Below are positions 1 through 9,119 of a DNA stretch of 64,000 nucleotides, in pieces (position 1 is the first letter of the stretch; the number at the start of each line of letters is the position of its first letter). The DNA lies in NCBI RefSeq assembly GCF_030373545.1, contig NZ_JAUDCO010000005.1:1-64000 (forward strand), read 5' to 3'. The position numbers and the translations under genes are program-made. The DNA is from Collinsella tanakaei. Its GTDB lineage: Bacteria; Actinomycetota; Coriobacteriia; Coriobacteriales; Coriobacteriaceae. The notes under the pieces were generated by a model that saw nothing but the letters and a program-made list of their open reading frames with translations, did not search any database and was not told the DNA's origin.

Positions 1-66
1 TAAGCCGGCCAGCGCCGATGGTACTGCGGGGTAAGCCCGTGGGAGAGCAGGGCGCCGCTGACCGGT
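1..66 (+). rRNA. rrf: 5S ribosomal RNA, 3' part
   Basis: The window opens inside a 5S rRNA. The segment with GCCGATGGTACTGCGGGG and GTGGGAGAGCAGGGCGCCGC is the conserved 3' half of bacterial 5S, and the closing GCCGCTGACCGG would pair with a 5' end lying before the window. It marks the end of an rRNA operon transcribed into the window. The exact 3' end is placed by eye. Confidence 0.85.
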
Positions 67-83
67 GGACGGCGTTTCGAGGA

Positions 84-113
84 GGGGCCCCTTCGGGGGC
101 CCCTTTTCTTTTT
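84..113 (+). terminator. Intrinsic terminator of the rRNA operon
   Basis: A GGGGCCCC/GGGGCCCC hairpin with a TTCG loop is followed by TTTTCTTTTT, 18 nt after the 5S end. This is a textbook rho-independent terminator. Confidence 0.9.
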
Positions 114-265
114 ACAAGGACAATTTGACATCGTTGATGATTCATCCATCAACCGTTTCTCAACGATTAGACGCTCGGCTCATTCGAGCAGTCGCTGGTT
201 ACCGCGATCGTGCTGCTCGTTTTTGCATCGCCGCTCCTCGGCCTTCGTCGTGGTGTCTGTGCATA

Positions 266-306
266 TATGGTTCATCTGCGTGGTGTTGCGAGTACAATGA
301 ACCATA
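266..306 (+). promoter_or_regulatory. Putative acpS promoter bracketed by a 10-bp inverted repeat
   Basis: TACAAT at 293-298 looks like a -10 box, with TTCATC at 271-276 as a weak -35 (16-nt spacer). The arms TATGGTTCAT (266-275) and ATGAACCATA (297-306) are perfect inverted repeats that overlap both boxes, so the site could be an operator for a dimeric repressor. No regulator can be named from the sequence. Confidence 0.4.
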
Positions 307-339
307 CGTATGTGTATATCCGACAGATTGGTGATTTGC

Positions 340-870
340 ATGGCCGAGGCCGCTATCGGTGTCGACATCGTCGAGATCCAGCGATTCGAGGAGATCCTTC
401 GGCGTACCCCGTCGTTCGCTCAGCGCATGTTTACCGAGCAGGAGCGTGCCTACTGTGAGCGATCGTCTCGTCCCGCCGCGCACTATGCGTGCCGTTTCGC
501 CGCTCGCGAGGCGGTGCTTAAGGCCTTGGGCACCGGTTTCGGGCAGGGAGTGGGCCGTAAGGACGTGTCCGTCGAGCGTGATCCCAACGGACGTCCGCGC
601 GCCGTTCTTTCAGGAAGGGCCCTTGAGATTGCCCAAGAAAAGGGCATTGTCGAGGTGGCTTTGTCGCTCTCGTTTACGAGCGGCCTTGCCGTCGCCAATG
701 CCATGGCGATTACCGATTCTGCGCGCCCGAAGCCCAAGGCGACCAAGCAGGATGAGAAGGCCATGATAGCCCAGTCGTTTCGGGATGCACGCTCGGTGCT
801 CGACGATCTCGAGCGCGTATCGATTGATGACGCATCTGAAACCGCTGTCGATTCCGACGATCTGCAGTAA
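340..870 (+). CDS. acpS: Holo-[acyl-carrier-protein] synthase with C-terminal extension
   Basis: Transfers 4'-phosphopantetheine from CoA to acyl carrier protein in the cytoplasm. The N-terminal GVDIVEIQRFEEIL carries the magnesium-binding Asp, and FAAREAVLKALGTG carries the metal-binding Glu of the AcpS family. The protein has 176 residues while typical AcpS has about 120-130; residues from about 120 on form a charged, probably disordered tail (many Lys, Asp, Ser). ATG at 340 places the family N-terminus correctly, though an in-frame GTG nine bases upstream is possible. nnrD starts 15 nt downstream, so the two are probably co-transcribed. Confidence 0.9.
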   Translation: MAEAAIGVDIVEIQRFEEILRRTPSFAQRMFTEQERAYCERSSRPAAHYACRFAAREAVLKALGTGFGQGVGRKDVSVERDPNGRPRAVLSGRALEIAQEKGIVEVALSLSFTSGLAVANAMAITDSARPKPKATKQDEKAMIAQSFRDARSVLDDLERVSIDDASETAVDSDDLQ

Positions 871-885
871 AGACGGGAGTGTGCG

Positions 886-2502
886 ATGAAGCCTATTTTG
901 AGCACCGAGGAAGTCGTTCGCCTCGAGGATATCATCGAGCGGCAGGGAACGTCTAAAGCCGAGCTCATGGAGCATGCTGGCGAGTTTGTCGCCACGTTGG
1001 CGCTCGGGTACGAGCCCCACGAGGTCGTCGTGCTTGCCGGTTTCGGCAACAATGGCGGTGATGGCTGGGTTGCTGCGGATATTCTGCAACAGCGCGGTAT
1101 CCACGTCGTTGTCGTGACGCCTGTCGAGCCCAACGAAATCCCGAGTGCGCTTGCGCGCCATGTCGCCCGTCGCACCGCTGGTCGCGAGGTGACGGTCGTC
1201 GTCGGTCCTTCTCGTGACGAGCTTGCCGAACTGATGGAAAAGGCTGACGTCGTTATCGACTCCATTTTGGGTACTGGTTTTCACGGTGCGGTGCGTCCTC
1301 CCTTCTCCATCTGGATTCCTACGGTCAACGAGCTCGCCAAGCATGTAATCTCCGTCGACGTTCCGTCAGGCTTGGATGCCCAGACGGGTGTCGTCGAGGA
1401 CTGCTGCATCCGCGCTGACAAGACCGCGACCATGATCGCGCCGAAGATCGGCCTATACAGCGCTGACGGTCCGAGCTACGTAGGCGAGCTGGTGTGCGGC
1501 GAGCTGTATGACAACCTCGATGAGGTCATCGACGATGTCGACCATGCCGCCGAGATCGTCCAGGCAGGTGACTTGGTTGAGTTCATGGAGCCCCTGCCTG
1601 CCAACGTGAACAAATACTCCCGCGGTTCCGTTCTGATCGTGGCCGGTTCTGCCCGGTATCCCGGCGCCGCGATGATGGCTGCCAAGGCTGCGGCGCGCGC
1701 CGGCGCGGGCTATGTCGCTGTTGCCGCGCCCGACGCGTGCGCCAACCTGATTCGCATGGCGCTGCCGTCCGTTCCTGTTATTGCCATTCCCTCGGATTCC
1801 CGCGGTTCGTTTGGCGCTGCCGCCCGCTCGGTCGTGTGCGAGATCGCGCCCAAATACGATTGCGTGCTGTGCGGGCCCGGCATGACCACGGCCGCCGGCT
1901 GCATGCAGGTGGTAAGCGGCCTGCTGGAGCTCGACATCCCCTTGATTCTCGATGCGGACGCCCTGAACTGCCTCGCCCGCTTGGCGATCGACGGCATCGA
2001 CAAGACGCCGGAGCTGTACCGCCGCGAGGCGCCGCTCATCCTGACGCCGCATCACCGCGAGCTCTCCCGTCTGGTTGGCGACGCTCCGGTGGACGATCTG
2101 GGCACTGCCATCGATGCCGCGCAGCGCATCGTGTGGGCTGTGGGCTCCGACAACCTCATCGTCGTCGCCAAGGGCGCCACAACCGCCATCGTGGGCGTCG
2201 AGAAGGTGCTGATTCCCATGTCGGGTCCCGCGTCGCTTGCGACCGCGGGCTCGGGTGACGTGCTTGCCGGCATCCTCGCGGGAGCCGTCGCCACGTCGCA
2301 CGGCGAGGTCGACCACTGGGAGCTTCTGGCCTCCTATGCCGTGGCGATCCACTCGTATACCGGATTCGCTGCAGCGGCTGAGTACGGCGAGCGCAGCGTG
2401 ATCGCGACTGACCTCATCGATCTGATCGGTGAGGCCATGCAGCTCGTCGAGAACGAGGCGTGCAAGGATCTGGGAATCTCTGCCGACCAAGGAGATGAAT
2501 AG
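886..2502 (+). CDS. nnrD: Bifunctional NAD(P)HX epimerase / ADP-dependent NAD(P)HX dehydratase
   Basis: Repairs hydrated NADH and NADPH. The N-terminal YjeF_N epimerase domain (about residues 1-215) shows GFGNNGGDGWVAA and a DSILGTGFHG stretch. The C-terminal YjeF_C kinase-like dehydratase domain (about 235-530) shows DADALN, LTPHHRE and GSGDVLAGILAG, which binds ADP and the hydrated nucleotide. The 538-residue length fits the fused form known in many bacteria. It sits between acpS and alr with a 3-nt gap to alr, matching the frequent acpS-nnrD-alr-tsaE gene order in bacteria. Confidence 0.93.
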   Translation: MKPILSTEEVVRLEDIIERQGTSKAELMEHAGEFVATLALGYEPHEVVVLAGFGNNGGDGWVAADILQQRGIHVVVVTPVEPNEIPSALARHVARRTAGREVTVVVGPSRDELAELMEKADVVIDSILGTGFHGAVRPPFSIWIPTVNELAKHVISVDVPSGLDAQTGVVEDCCIRADKTATMIAPKIGLYSADGPSYVGELVCGELYDNLDEVIDDVDHAAEIVQAGDLVEFMEPLPANVNKYSRGSVLIVAGSARYPGAAMMAAKAAARAGAGYVAVAAPDACANLIRMALPSVPVIAIPSDSRGSFGAAARSVVCEIAPKYDCVLCGPGMTTAAGCMQVVSGLLELDIPLILDADALNCLARLAIDGIDKTPELYRREAPLILTPHHRELSRLVGDAPVDDLGTAIDAAQRIVWAVGSDNLIVVAKGATTAIVGVEKVLIPMSGPASLATAGSGDVLAGILAGAVATSHGEVDHWELLASYAVAIHSYTGFAAAAEYGERSVIATDLIDLIGEAMQLVENEACKDLGISADQGDE

Positions 2503-2505
2503 CCG

Positions 2506-3657
2506 ATGATCGGTCGCAAGGAGCCGGCAACCCGGTGGGCGTGGGTCGAGATCGACCAGGGCGCCCTGCGTCGCAACACGCGCGCCTTCAAGAACCTGCT
2601 GGGTCCCCGTCAGCGGCTGTGCTGCGTCATCAAGGCCGACGCCTACGGTCACGGCGCGGTGGCGTGCGCCAAGGTCATGCACGCGACGGGCTGCGACATG
2701 TTCGCCGTCGCCACGGTGCTGGAGGGCGTCGAGCTCCGTCAGGGCGGTATCGAGGAGCCGATCCTTGTGCTGTCCGAACCTCCGCTGACCGCGATCGATA
2801 CGCTGCTTGAATATCGCCTGATGCCGTCGGTCTACACGTCCGAGTTCGCGCTCGCCTACGGTGAGCGCGCAGTGAGCCTCGGTACGGTGGGCAAGTACCA
2901 CATGGCGATTGAGACCGGTATGAACCGTATTGGCGTGCATTACACCGAAGTGCTCGACTTCAGGCGTGAGATCGATTTCCACCGCGGTATCCAGTGCGAC
3001 GGCGTGTTTACCCACTTCGCGACGGCTGACGAGTCGAGCGGATGGGACTACCAGCTTCAAAGGACCCGCTTCGACGAGGCGGTCGGCGCCCTGCGCGACG
3101 CCGGCTTTGAGTGCGGCATCGTCCACTGCGACAACACCGCCGCGTCGATTCTGGACGCGTCGTCCCATTACGACATGATTCGCGCGGGCATCGGCCTGTA
3201 CGGTCTGCAGCCCTGCGAGGCGACGCGCCCCGTCTTTCCGCTCGAGCCGGTCATGAGCGTGCGGGCGCGTGTGACGCGGACCGTGCATCCCGCGATGGGC
3301 GAGGGCGTGGGCTACGGCTTCACCTACCGTGTGCCGCGGGCCCGCGTGCAGATCTGCACGCTTCCGGTCGGGTACGCCGACGGTCTTGCGCGCACGCTGT
3401 CCAACCGGATGGATGTCCTGTATCGCGGCCAGCGCCTGCGCCAGGTGGGCAATATCTGCATGGACCAGTTCATGGTCGCTATCCAGCAGACCTCCATGCG
3501 CCAGATGCCGGAGGCCCAGATGGGCGACGTCATGACGATCGTCGGCCGCGACGGCGACGCCGAGATCACGATGGACGAGATGGCGCGTCTGCGCGGAACC
3601 ATCAGCTACGAGGTCGCCTGCGGATTCGGCATGCGTCTCGAGAAGGTCTACTGCTGA
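2506..3657 (+). CDS. alr: Alanine racemase
   Basis: PLP-dependent interconversion of L- and D-alanine for peptidoglycan. The PLP lysine lies in VIKADAYGHGA near residue 45. The second catalytic base, a Tyr, fits the GVGYGFTYR segment near residue 270, and NICMDQFMV is the conserved C-terminal-domain motif. The 383-residue length is normal. Start ATG 2506 lies 3 nt after nnrD, so it is probably translated from the same message; the udg gene follows after 9 nt. Confidence 0.95.
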   Translation: MIGRKEPATRWAWVEIDQGALRRNTRAFKNLLGPRQRLCCVIKADAYGHGAVACAKVMHATGCDMFAVATVLEGVELRQGGIEEPILVLSEPPLTAIDTLLEYRLMPSVYTSEFALAYGERAVSLGTVGKYHMAIETGMNRIGVHYTEVLDFRREIDFHRGIQCDGVFTHFATADESSGWDYQLQRTRFDEAVGALRDAGFECGIVHCDNTAASILDASSHYDMIRAGIGLYGLQPCEATRPVFPLEPVMSVRARVTRTVHPAMGEGVGYGFTYRVPRARVQICTLPVGYADGLARTLSNRMDVLYRGQRLRQVGNICMDQFMVAIQQTSMRQMPEAQMGDVMTIVGRDGDAEITMDEMARLRGTISYEVACGFGMRLEKVYC

Positions 3658-3666
3658 AGGAGCGCT

Positions 3667-4326
3667 ATGGGCGTTATGCATATTCCCGGTCACGACCGGC
3701 AGAAACCGCGCGAGGTCTCGCTTGACGAGATTCGCGACGTCATGGGCGACTGCAGGCTGTGCCCGCTCTATGAGACGCGGACCAAGCTCGTGTTCGGCGT
3801 GGGCAACCCGCGGGCGCGCGTGATGTTTGTCGGCGAGGCGCCGGGCCGCAACGAGGATCTGCAGGGCGAGCCGTTTGTCGGGCGCGCCGGCGAGAACCTG
3901 AACTCTATCTTGGCGCTTGCCGGCCTGAAGCGCGAGGACATCTATATCGCCAACGTGCTCAAGTGCCGCCCGCCCGGAAACCGCAACCCGCGCCCGGAGG
4001 AGGTGCTCGCCTGCTCCCCGTTTTTGCGCGAGCAGATCCGCAGCATCTGGCCGGACATCATCGTGACGCTCGGCAACCCGGCGACGCACTTCGTGCTCAA
4101 GACTGAGATTGGCATCACCAAGCTGCGCGGACGCTTCCATCAGATGGGTCACTTCGTGGTCATGCCGACGTTTCATCCGGCCGCCGCGCTGCGCAATCCG
4201 GCGTGGCAGGAGCTGCTCGAGCAGGACTTCCGCATGCTCGGCGATTACCTGGCCCGACATCCGGAGGACGGGCCGGTGATCCCCGCGACCGCCCATTCCG
4301 ACGCGCTGCCGCGGGTGGAGGAGTAG
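3667..4326 (+). CDS. Family 4 uracil-DNA glycosylase (4Fe-4S)
   Basis: Removes uracil from DNA. The family 4 fingerprint is present: CRLCPLY near the N-terminus, [18 protein letters not shown] (active-site loop), [18 protein letters not shown] with a later cysteine in LACSPF, and the late [11 protein letters not shown] motif. Four cysteines are placed to hold the 4Fe-4S cluster of this family. The 219-residue length is typical. GGAG precedes ATG 3667. Family 4 enzymes are common in organisms without family 1 Ung, but Ung elsewhere in the genome cannot be excluded. It sits inside the alr-tsaE run with 2 nt to tsaE. Confidence 0.93.
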   Translation: MGVMHIPGHDRQKPREVSLDEIRDVMGDCRLCPLYETRTKLVFGVGNPRARVMFVGEAPGRNEDLQGEPFVGRAGENLNSILALAGLKREDIYIANVLKCRPPGNRNPRPEEVLACSPFLREQIRSIWPDIIVTLGNPATHFVLKTEIGITKLRGRFHQMGHFVVMPTFHPAAALRNPAWQELLEQDFRMLGDYLARHPEDGPVIPATAHSDALPRVEE

Positions 4327-4328
4327 CC

Positions 4329-4832
4329 ATGGCGTTGACGCGCGAGGCGGCATGCCGCTACGAGAGCGAGTCCGCCGAGGATACGATGCGCTTCGGCGAG
4401 CTTACCGCCGACGCGTTCGACGAAGGCGACGTGGTCGTGCTCACCGGAGGGCTCGGCGTGGGCAAGACGCACCTCACCAAGGGCATCGCACGGGGGCTGG
4501 GGGACGACCGACCGGTCACGAGCCCGACCTTTGCGCTCATGGCGGTGCACGACAAGGGTCGTATCCCGCTGTTTCACTTTGACCTCTACCGCCTTGAGCA
4601 CGCGTTCGAGCTCGAAGATACCGGGATCTACGACGTCCTCGGATACGAGGGGGTCTGCGTGCTCGAGTGGGGCGAGCAGTTCCAGGACGAGCTGACCGAC
4701 GAGTACCTCTCGATCACGATCTCCCGCGATGGGCGGGGACCCGAGCTGCGCTCGATTGTTTTGGAGCCGTATGGCGGCCGTGCCGAGCGGCTCGCCGAAG
4801 CTATAGATTCGATTATCGCGGCGCGCGCCTAG
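4329..4832 (+). CDS. tsaE: tRNA t6A threonylcarbamoylation ATPase TsaE
   Basis: ATPase partner of TsaB-TsaD in making t6A37 on ANN-decoding tRNAs. The P-loop GGLGVGKTHLTKG, SPTFALM and the late FDLYRLE and LEWGEQF motifs are those of TsaE (YjeE). It has 167 residues. ATG 4329 was chosen because it follows the udg stop by 2 nt and puts the P-loop about 40 residues in, as in the family. The next gene encodes TsaB and TsaD themselves, so the context supports the call. Confidence 0.93.
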   Translation: MALTREAACRYESESAEDTMRFGELTADAFDEGDVVVLTGGLGVGKTHLTKGIARGLGDDRPVTSPTFALMAVHDKGRIPLFHFDLYRLEHAFELEDTGIYDVLGYEGVCVLEWGEQFQDELTDEYLSITISRDGRGPELRSIVLEPYGGRAERLAEAIDSIIAARA

Positions 4833-4854
4833 ACGCACCGTCGCATCTGCAAGG

Positions 4855-7281
4855 ATGGACAGGATGGAAAACGACACCTCGCGCCCCTTGGTGGTGGCGA
4901 TCGACACTTCGACGGATATGCTTGCCTGCGCGGTCGCCCGCTGCGGGCGCGCGAACGACGCCGAGCAGGTCGAGGTGCTCGCCGCCCGCGACCATCTGTG
5001 CCGTCGCCATGCCAACGTCGAGCTCGTCAACACGGTTGATGCCGCCCTTGCGGAGGCGGGGGCGGGCATCGCCGACGTGAGCGCCTTTTTCGTCGGGCGC
5101 GGTCCCGGATCGTTCACCGGGGTCCGCATCGGCATTTCGACCGCCAAGGGCCTTGCCCGCGGCGCGAACGCGGCGCTGTACGGCGTCTCGACGCTCGATG
5201 CGAGCGCATGGACCGCATGGCTGGCGGGAACGCGCGGCATGCTGGCGGTCGCTGCGGACGCGATGCGCGGCGAGGTCTATCCGGCGCTCTATCAGCTTGA
5301 CGATGAGGGCCCGCGCCGTCTGTTCGAGCGCGAGCGCGTCGTGAAGGCCGCCCTCGCTGCGGACGAGTGGGCCGAGCGCGCCGACGCGCATGAGCTCCAG
5401 CTGACGGGCGACGGTTTGGTGCGCTACGCCAAGCTCTTCGAGGATGCCGGCCTCATGGGGCACAGTCTGCCCCGCGAGCTGTGGTGGCCGTCCGGCGAGG
5501 GCTTGCTGCGCGCTGCGTGCGCAAACGACGCGGGCTATCCCGCGGGCGACGGCGATCCCGCGCTCGTGTTACCGGTCTATACGCGCCTCTCCGATGCCGA
5601 GGAAAACGAGCGCAAGCGCCTGGGGCTTACCGAGAGCGCCAACGCCGCCCTCACCGGCGTCGCCGACGAGCTCGCCGGCCGTCACCTGCAGGTGCGCCCG
5701 ATGGCGGCCGCGGACGCCGAGGCCATGGCGGCCCTCGAGGCCGAGAGCTTTGCCGGTGCGGGCCATGAGCCCTGGAGCGCCTCGATGTTTTTGTCGGAGC
5801 TCGACCCCGATGCGGCCGCTGCGCGCACCTGGTGGGTCGCCCACGACAACGGCGAGCTGCTCGGATTTGCCGGGGGCATGGTCGTCGACACCGATATCGA
5901 GATCCTCGACGTCGCGGTGGCCGTCGAGCACCGGCGGGAGGGCATCGCCCGCAAACTGCTGTCGCACGTGAGCTATGACGCCCAGATGCTCGGCTGCACG
6001 ACCGCCTCCCTGGAGGTCGAGGACGGCAACGACGCCGCGCGCGCCCTGTACGAGAGCCTGGGCTTTGCCGAGGTCGGCCGCCGTCGGAACTATTACGGGC
6101 AGGGGCGCGACGCCGTCGTGATGAGCTCGACGCTTCCGCTGGTCTTGCCCCTGGATGCCGCCTCTCCCGAGCCCACCGCCGCAGTCCGTCGCGCCTGGCC
6201 GCTTCCTGCGCCCGTGCGGACGGATGCCGAGCGGGCCGAGATCGAGCGCCGTCAGCTCGTGCTGGCGATCGAGAGCTCGTGCGACGAGACGGCGGTGGCG
6301 ATTATCGACGCGCAGGGCAACCTGCTCGCCAACCAGGTGTCCACGCAGATCGACTTCCACGCACGCTTCGGCGGCGTGGTGCCCGAGATCGCCTCGCGCA
6401 AGCACGTCGAGGTCATCGTGGGCGTGGTCGACGCTGCGCTCGAGGAGGCCGCCGCGTCGCTGGGGCTTGCCGGCGGCGCGATCGCGCCGGGCGAGCTTGC
6501 GGCGGTCGGCGTGACCCAGGGCCCGGGCCTCGTGGGGGCGCTCGTCGTGGGCGTCGCGTTTGCCAAGGGCTTCGCCTATGCTGCCGGCAAGCCGTTGATC
6601 TGTGTGAATCACCTTGAGGGCCATCTGTACGCCAACCTGCTGACCACCCCCGACCTCAAGCCGCCCTTCATCTTCACCCTCGTGTCGGGTGGGCACACCA
6701 TGCTTGTCCACGTGCGCGCATGGGGCGACTACGAGGTGCTCGGCGAGACGCTCGACGACGCGGTGGGCGAGGCGTTCGACAAGGTCGCCAAGGCGCTTGG
6801 TCTGGGGTATCCGGGCGGACCGGTCATCTCCCGCCTGGCCGAGACCGGCGACCCACATGCCATCGAGTTCCCGCGCGCCCTCAACCGGCGCGGCGATTAC
6901 CGCTTCTCCCTGTCCGGCCTGAAGACCGCCGTCATGCTCTACATCGAGCAGGAGCAGCGCGCGGGCCGTCCGATCCACCTGCCTGATCTGGCGGCGTCGT
7001 TTGAGGCGGCCGTCTTCGACGTGCAGTACAAGAAGGCGAAAAACGCGCTGCGCGAGACGGGCGCCCGCGAATACTGCATCGGCGGCGGCGTCGCCGCCAA
7101 CCCGCACCTGCGCGAGATGATGGTGAGCAAGCTCACCCGCCAGGGGATCCGCGTGACGGTTCCGCCGCAGAACGCCTGCACGGACAATGCGGCGATGATC
7201 GCTGTCGTCGCGCGCGAGAAGTTCGGTCGGGGCGAGTTCGCGTCCTTCGACGTGGACGCCGACCCGAATATGACGCTGTAG
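4855..7281 (+). CDS. tsaD: TsaB-RimI-TsaD triple fusion (t6A synthesis plus N-acetyltransferase)
   Basis: One 808-residue chain carries three normally separate proteins. Residues 1 to about 260 are TsaB (VVAIDTSTD, FFVGRGPGSFTGVRIG), the dimer partner of TsaD. About 278-432 are a GNAT acetyltransferase of RimI type (AVAVEHRREGIARKLL, ARALYESLGF), which would acetylate ribosomal protein S18. From about 468 on is TsaD (AIESSCDETAVAI, HLEGHLYANLL with the metal-binding His pair, late GGGVAANPHLRE). ATG 4855 is used; ATG 4864 is a possible alternative with better ribosome-site spacing. TsaB-RimI and RimI-TsaD pairs are known as fusions or neighbours; all three in one chain make the stoichiometry fixed. 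TsaC is not in the window. Confidence 0.93.
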   Translation: MDRMENDTSRPLVVAIDTSTDMLACAVARCGRANDAEQVEVLAARDHLCRRHANVELVNTVDAALAEAGAGIADVSAFFVGRGPGSFTGVRIGISTAKGLARGANAALYGVSTLDASAWTAWLAGTRGMLAVAADAMRGEVYPALYQLDDEGPRRLFERERVVKAALAADEWAERADAHELQLTGDGLVRYAKLFEDAGLMGHSLPRELWWPSGEGLLRAACANDAGYPAGDGDPALVLPVYTRLSDAEENERKRLGLTESANAALTGVADELAGRHLQVRPMAAADAEAMAALEAESFAGAGHEPWSASMFLSELDPDAAAARTWWVAHDNGELLGFAGGMVVDTDIEILDVAVAVEHRREGIARKLLSHVSYDAQMLGCTTASLEVEDGNDAARALYESLGFAEVGRRRNYYGQGRDAVVMSSTLPLVLPLDAASPEPTAAVRRAWPLPAPVRTDAERAEIERRQLVLAIESSCDETAVAIIDAQGNLLANQVSTQIDFHARFGGVVPEIASRKHVEVIVGVVDAALEEAAASLGLAGGAIAPGELAAVGVTQGPGLVGALVVGVAFAKGFAYAAGKPLICVNHLEGHLYANLLTTPDLKPPFIFTLVSGGHTMLVHVRAWGDYEVLGETLDDAVGEAFDKVAKALGLGYPGGPVISRLAETGDPHAIEFPRALNRRGDYRFSLSGLKTAVMLYIEQEQRAGRPIHLPDLAASFEAAVFDVQYKKAKNALRETGAREYCIGGGVAANPHLREMMVSKLTRQGIRVTVPPQNACTDNAAMIAVVAREKFGRGEFASFDVDADPNMTL

Positions 7282-7313
7282 GGAGCTTTCGGAAGGCGGG
7301 GACGAGGGTTGCC

Positions 7314-7985
7314 CTAGCCTTCGCACACGATGTCGATGAGCTGCGCGGGCGCGTCGATGATGTAGTCGGCGCCCGCGGCCTCGAGCTCATCGCGGCCGCG
7401 GAAACCCCAAGCCGCACCGGTGACGCGCAGGCCCGCGTTGTGGCCGGTCTCGACGTCGACGTTTGAGTCGCCCACGTAGAGCGTTCGCTTCGGGTCGGCA
7501 TCGAGCTGCTCCAGAACATGCAGGGTTATGGGTGCGGCCGGTTTGGGCTCGTAGCCTTCGATATGGCCCTGCACCAGCTGAAAGCAACCGGCTCCAAAGT
7601 GTCGGTCGACGAGCGGGGTGGCGGCGGTGTGGTCCTTGTTGGTGAGGACGGCGAGCGTGACGCCCGACGTCCGGAGCGCCGAAAGCATGTCGATGACGCC
7701 CTCATAGGGCTTCGTGTGATCGTATTTATGCTCCTCATAGCAGGAACGCAGCTCGGCGAGGGCACGCCCCAGCACGGTGGCGTCGCCGGCGAACTCCGCC
7801 GGTGCGATGCGCTCGACGAGGCGCTCCATGCCGTTGCCGACCTTGTAGCGGTATGCGTGCACGGGGAAGGTGGGCCAGCCGAACAGCTCGCAGGTATGGT
7901 TTGCGGCAAACGCGAGGTCCTCGAGGGTATCGAGAATCGTGCCATCCAGATCGAAGATCACGTGGCTGAAGACGGGAGTGCTCAC
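7314..7985 (-). CDS. gph: Phosphoglycolate phosphatase-like HAD hydrolase
   Basis: HAD-superfamily phosphatase. Motif I FDLDGTILDT lies near residue 11, VLTNKD gives motif II, and YVGDSNVDVETGHNAG gives motif IV with the acidic metal ligands; a helical cap lies between I and II. The 223-residue length and order fit Gph or a related HAD1 phosphatase, but the substrate cannot be read from sequence. It is convergent with the TsaD fusion gene and is the last gene of the hyp run, 36 nt after hypE, so it may be transcribed with it. Confidence 0.8.
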   Translation of the reverse strand: MSTPVFSHVIFDLDGTILDTLEDLAFAANHTCELFGWPTFPVHAYRYKVGNGMERLVERIAPAEFAGDATVLGRALAELRSCYEEHKYDHTKPYEGVIDMLSALRTSGVTLAVLTNKDHTAATPLVDRHFGAGCFQLVQGHIEGYEPKPAAPITLHVLEQLDADPKRTLYVGDSNVDVETGHNAGLRVTGAAWGFRGRDELEAAGADYIIDAPAQLIDIVCEG

Positions 7986-8021
7986 AGGGGGTCCTTTCCG
8001 GACTGTTGGACGGACGCGGTA

Positions 8022-9044
8022 CTAGCAGATGCGGGGAAGCTGCTCGCCGACGAGCATGTCGAGGATGCGGGTGGCGCCCCAGCCGGTGCGGACGCGCACG
8101 TGCGCCTCGCGGCCGGGATCGAGCTCGAGCACGCGTCCGATGATCGCGGCGTTCTCGCCGTACGGCGCGCCGCGCATCGCCTCGAGGGCGGCCTGGGCTT
8201 CCTCGGCGGGCACGACGGCAACCATCTTGCCCTCGTTGGCCACCTGCAGCGGATCGTAGCCGAGCATCTCGCAGGCGCCGCGCACCTCCGGCCGCACGGG
8301 GATGGCATCCTCGTCGACCTCGATGGCGACGCCGCTCGCGTCGGCGAATTCATTGAGGGTGCTCGCCAGGCCGCCGCGCGTGGGATCGCGGAAGCACCGC
8401 GCGTGCGGTGCGGCGTCCATGGCGGCTGCGATAAGGTGGTTCAAGGGCGCGGCGTCGCTTTGTATGTCGGTTGCGAACGCGAGGCCCTCGCGCGTGCTCA
8501 TGACGGCGATGCCATGGTCGCCGAGCGTGCCCGACACCAAGACGACGTCGCCGGGGCGGCAGTTGGCGCCCGAGAGGTTCACGCCGCACGGCACCTCGCC
8601 CACGCCGGCCGTGCTGATGTACACGCCGTCGGCGCTGCCACGGCCGACGACCTTGGTGTCACCCGTGACGATGCGCACGCCGGCCTCGCGCGCGGCGTCG
8701 GCCATGGATCGGACAATGGTGCGCAGATCGTCGAGGGGATAGCCCTCCTCGAGGATGAAGCCGCAGGAAAGATAGCGCACGCGGGCGCCGCTCGTGGCGA
8801 CGTCGTTGACCGTGCCGCATACGGCGAGCCGGCCGATATCGCCGCCGGGGAAGAACGGCGGCGTCACCACGAAGCTGTCGCACGACATGGCGATGCGGCC
8901 GGTGCCGGGCAGCTCGCCCACGCCGGCGTCGTTTCCCTCCAGCAGCTCGGGCGAGCCGAACGCCTCGAGAAAGACCTCGTCTATCAGGCGCTTCATCATC
9001 TGGCCACCCGATCCGTGACCCAAGAGCACCGTGTTGTCTGCCAT
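8022..9044 (-). CDS. hypE: Hydrogenase maturation protein HypE
   Basis: Dehydrates the carbamoyl group placed on its C-terminal Cys by HypF to a thiocyanate, the source of the CN ligands of [NiFe] hydrogenase. LLGHGSGGQMMKRLI is the N-terminal signature, PurM-like motifs follow (VSGTLGDHG, DPTRGGLAS), and the chain ends in PRIC, giving the modified C-terminal cysteine. It has 340 residues. It is read in the order nikR-hypF-C-D-E, 75 nt after hypD. No hydrogenase subunits lie in the window. Confidence 0.95.
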   Translation of the reverse strand: MADNTVLLGHGSGGQMMKRLIDEVFLEAFGSPELLEGNDAGVGELPGTGRIAMSCDSFVVTPPFFPGGDIGRLAVCGTVNDVATSGARVRYLSCGFILEEGYPLDDLRTIVRSMADAAREAGVRIVTGDTKVVGRGSADGVYISTAGVGEVPCGVNLSGANCRPGDVVLVSGTLGDHGIAVMSTREGLAFATDIQSDAAPLNHLIAAAMDAAPHARCFRDPTRGGLASTLNEFADASGVAIEVDEDAIPVRPEVRGACEMLGYDPLQVANEGKMVAVVPAEEAQAALEAMRGAPYGENAAIIGRVLELDPGREAHVRVRTGWGATRILDMLVGEQLPRIC

Positions 9045-9119
9045 GGTCGACTCCTTGTTCCAAAGCCGCGTGGCGGCATGCGTATCGCCGGCGCCGCCTC
9101 GTGCCGTCGCGATGTCGCG

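Noticed and set aside
1453-4353. A 966-codon open frame on the minus strand opposite nnrD, alr and udg
   Set aside because: It is the mirror of strongly coding plus-strand genes in high-GC DNA; its translation is rich in His, Arg and Gly with no family similarity.
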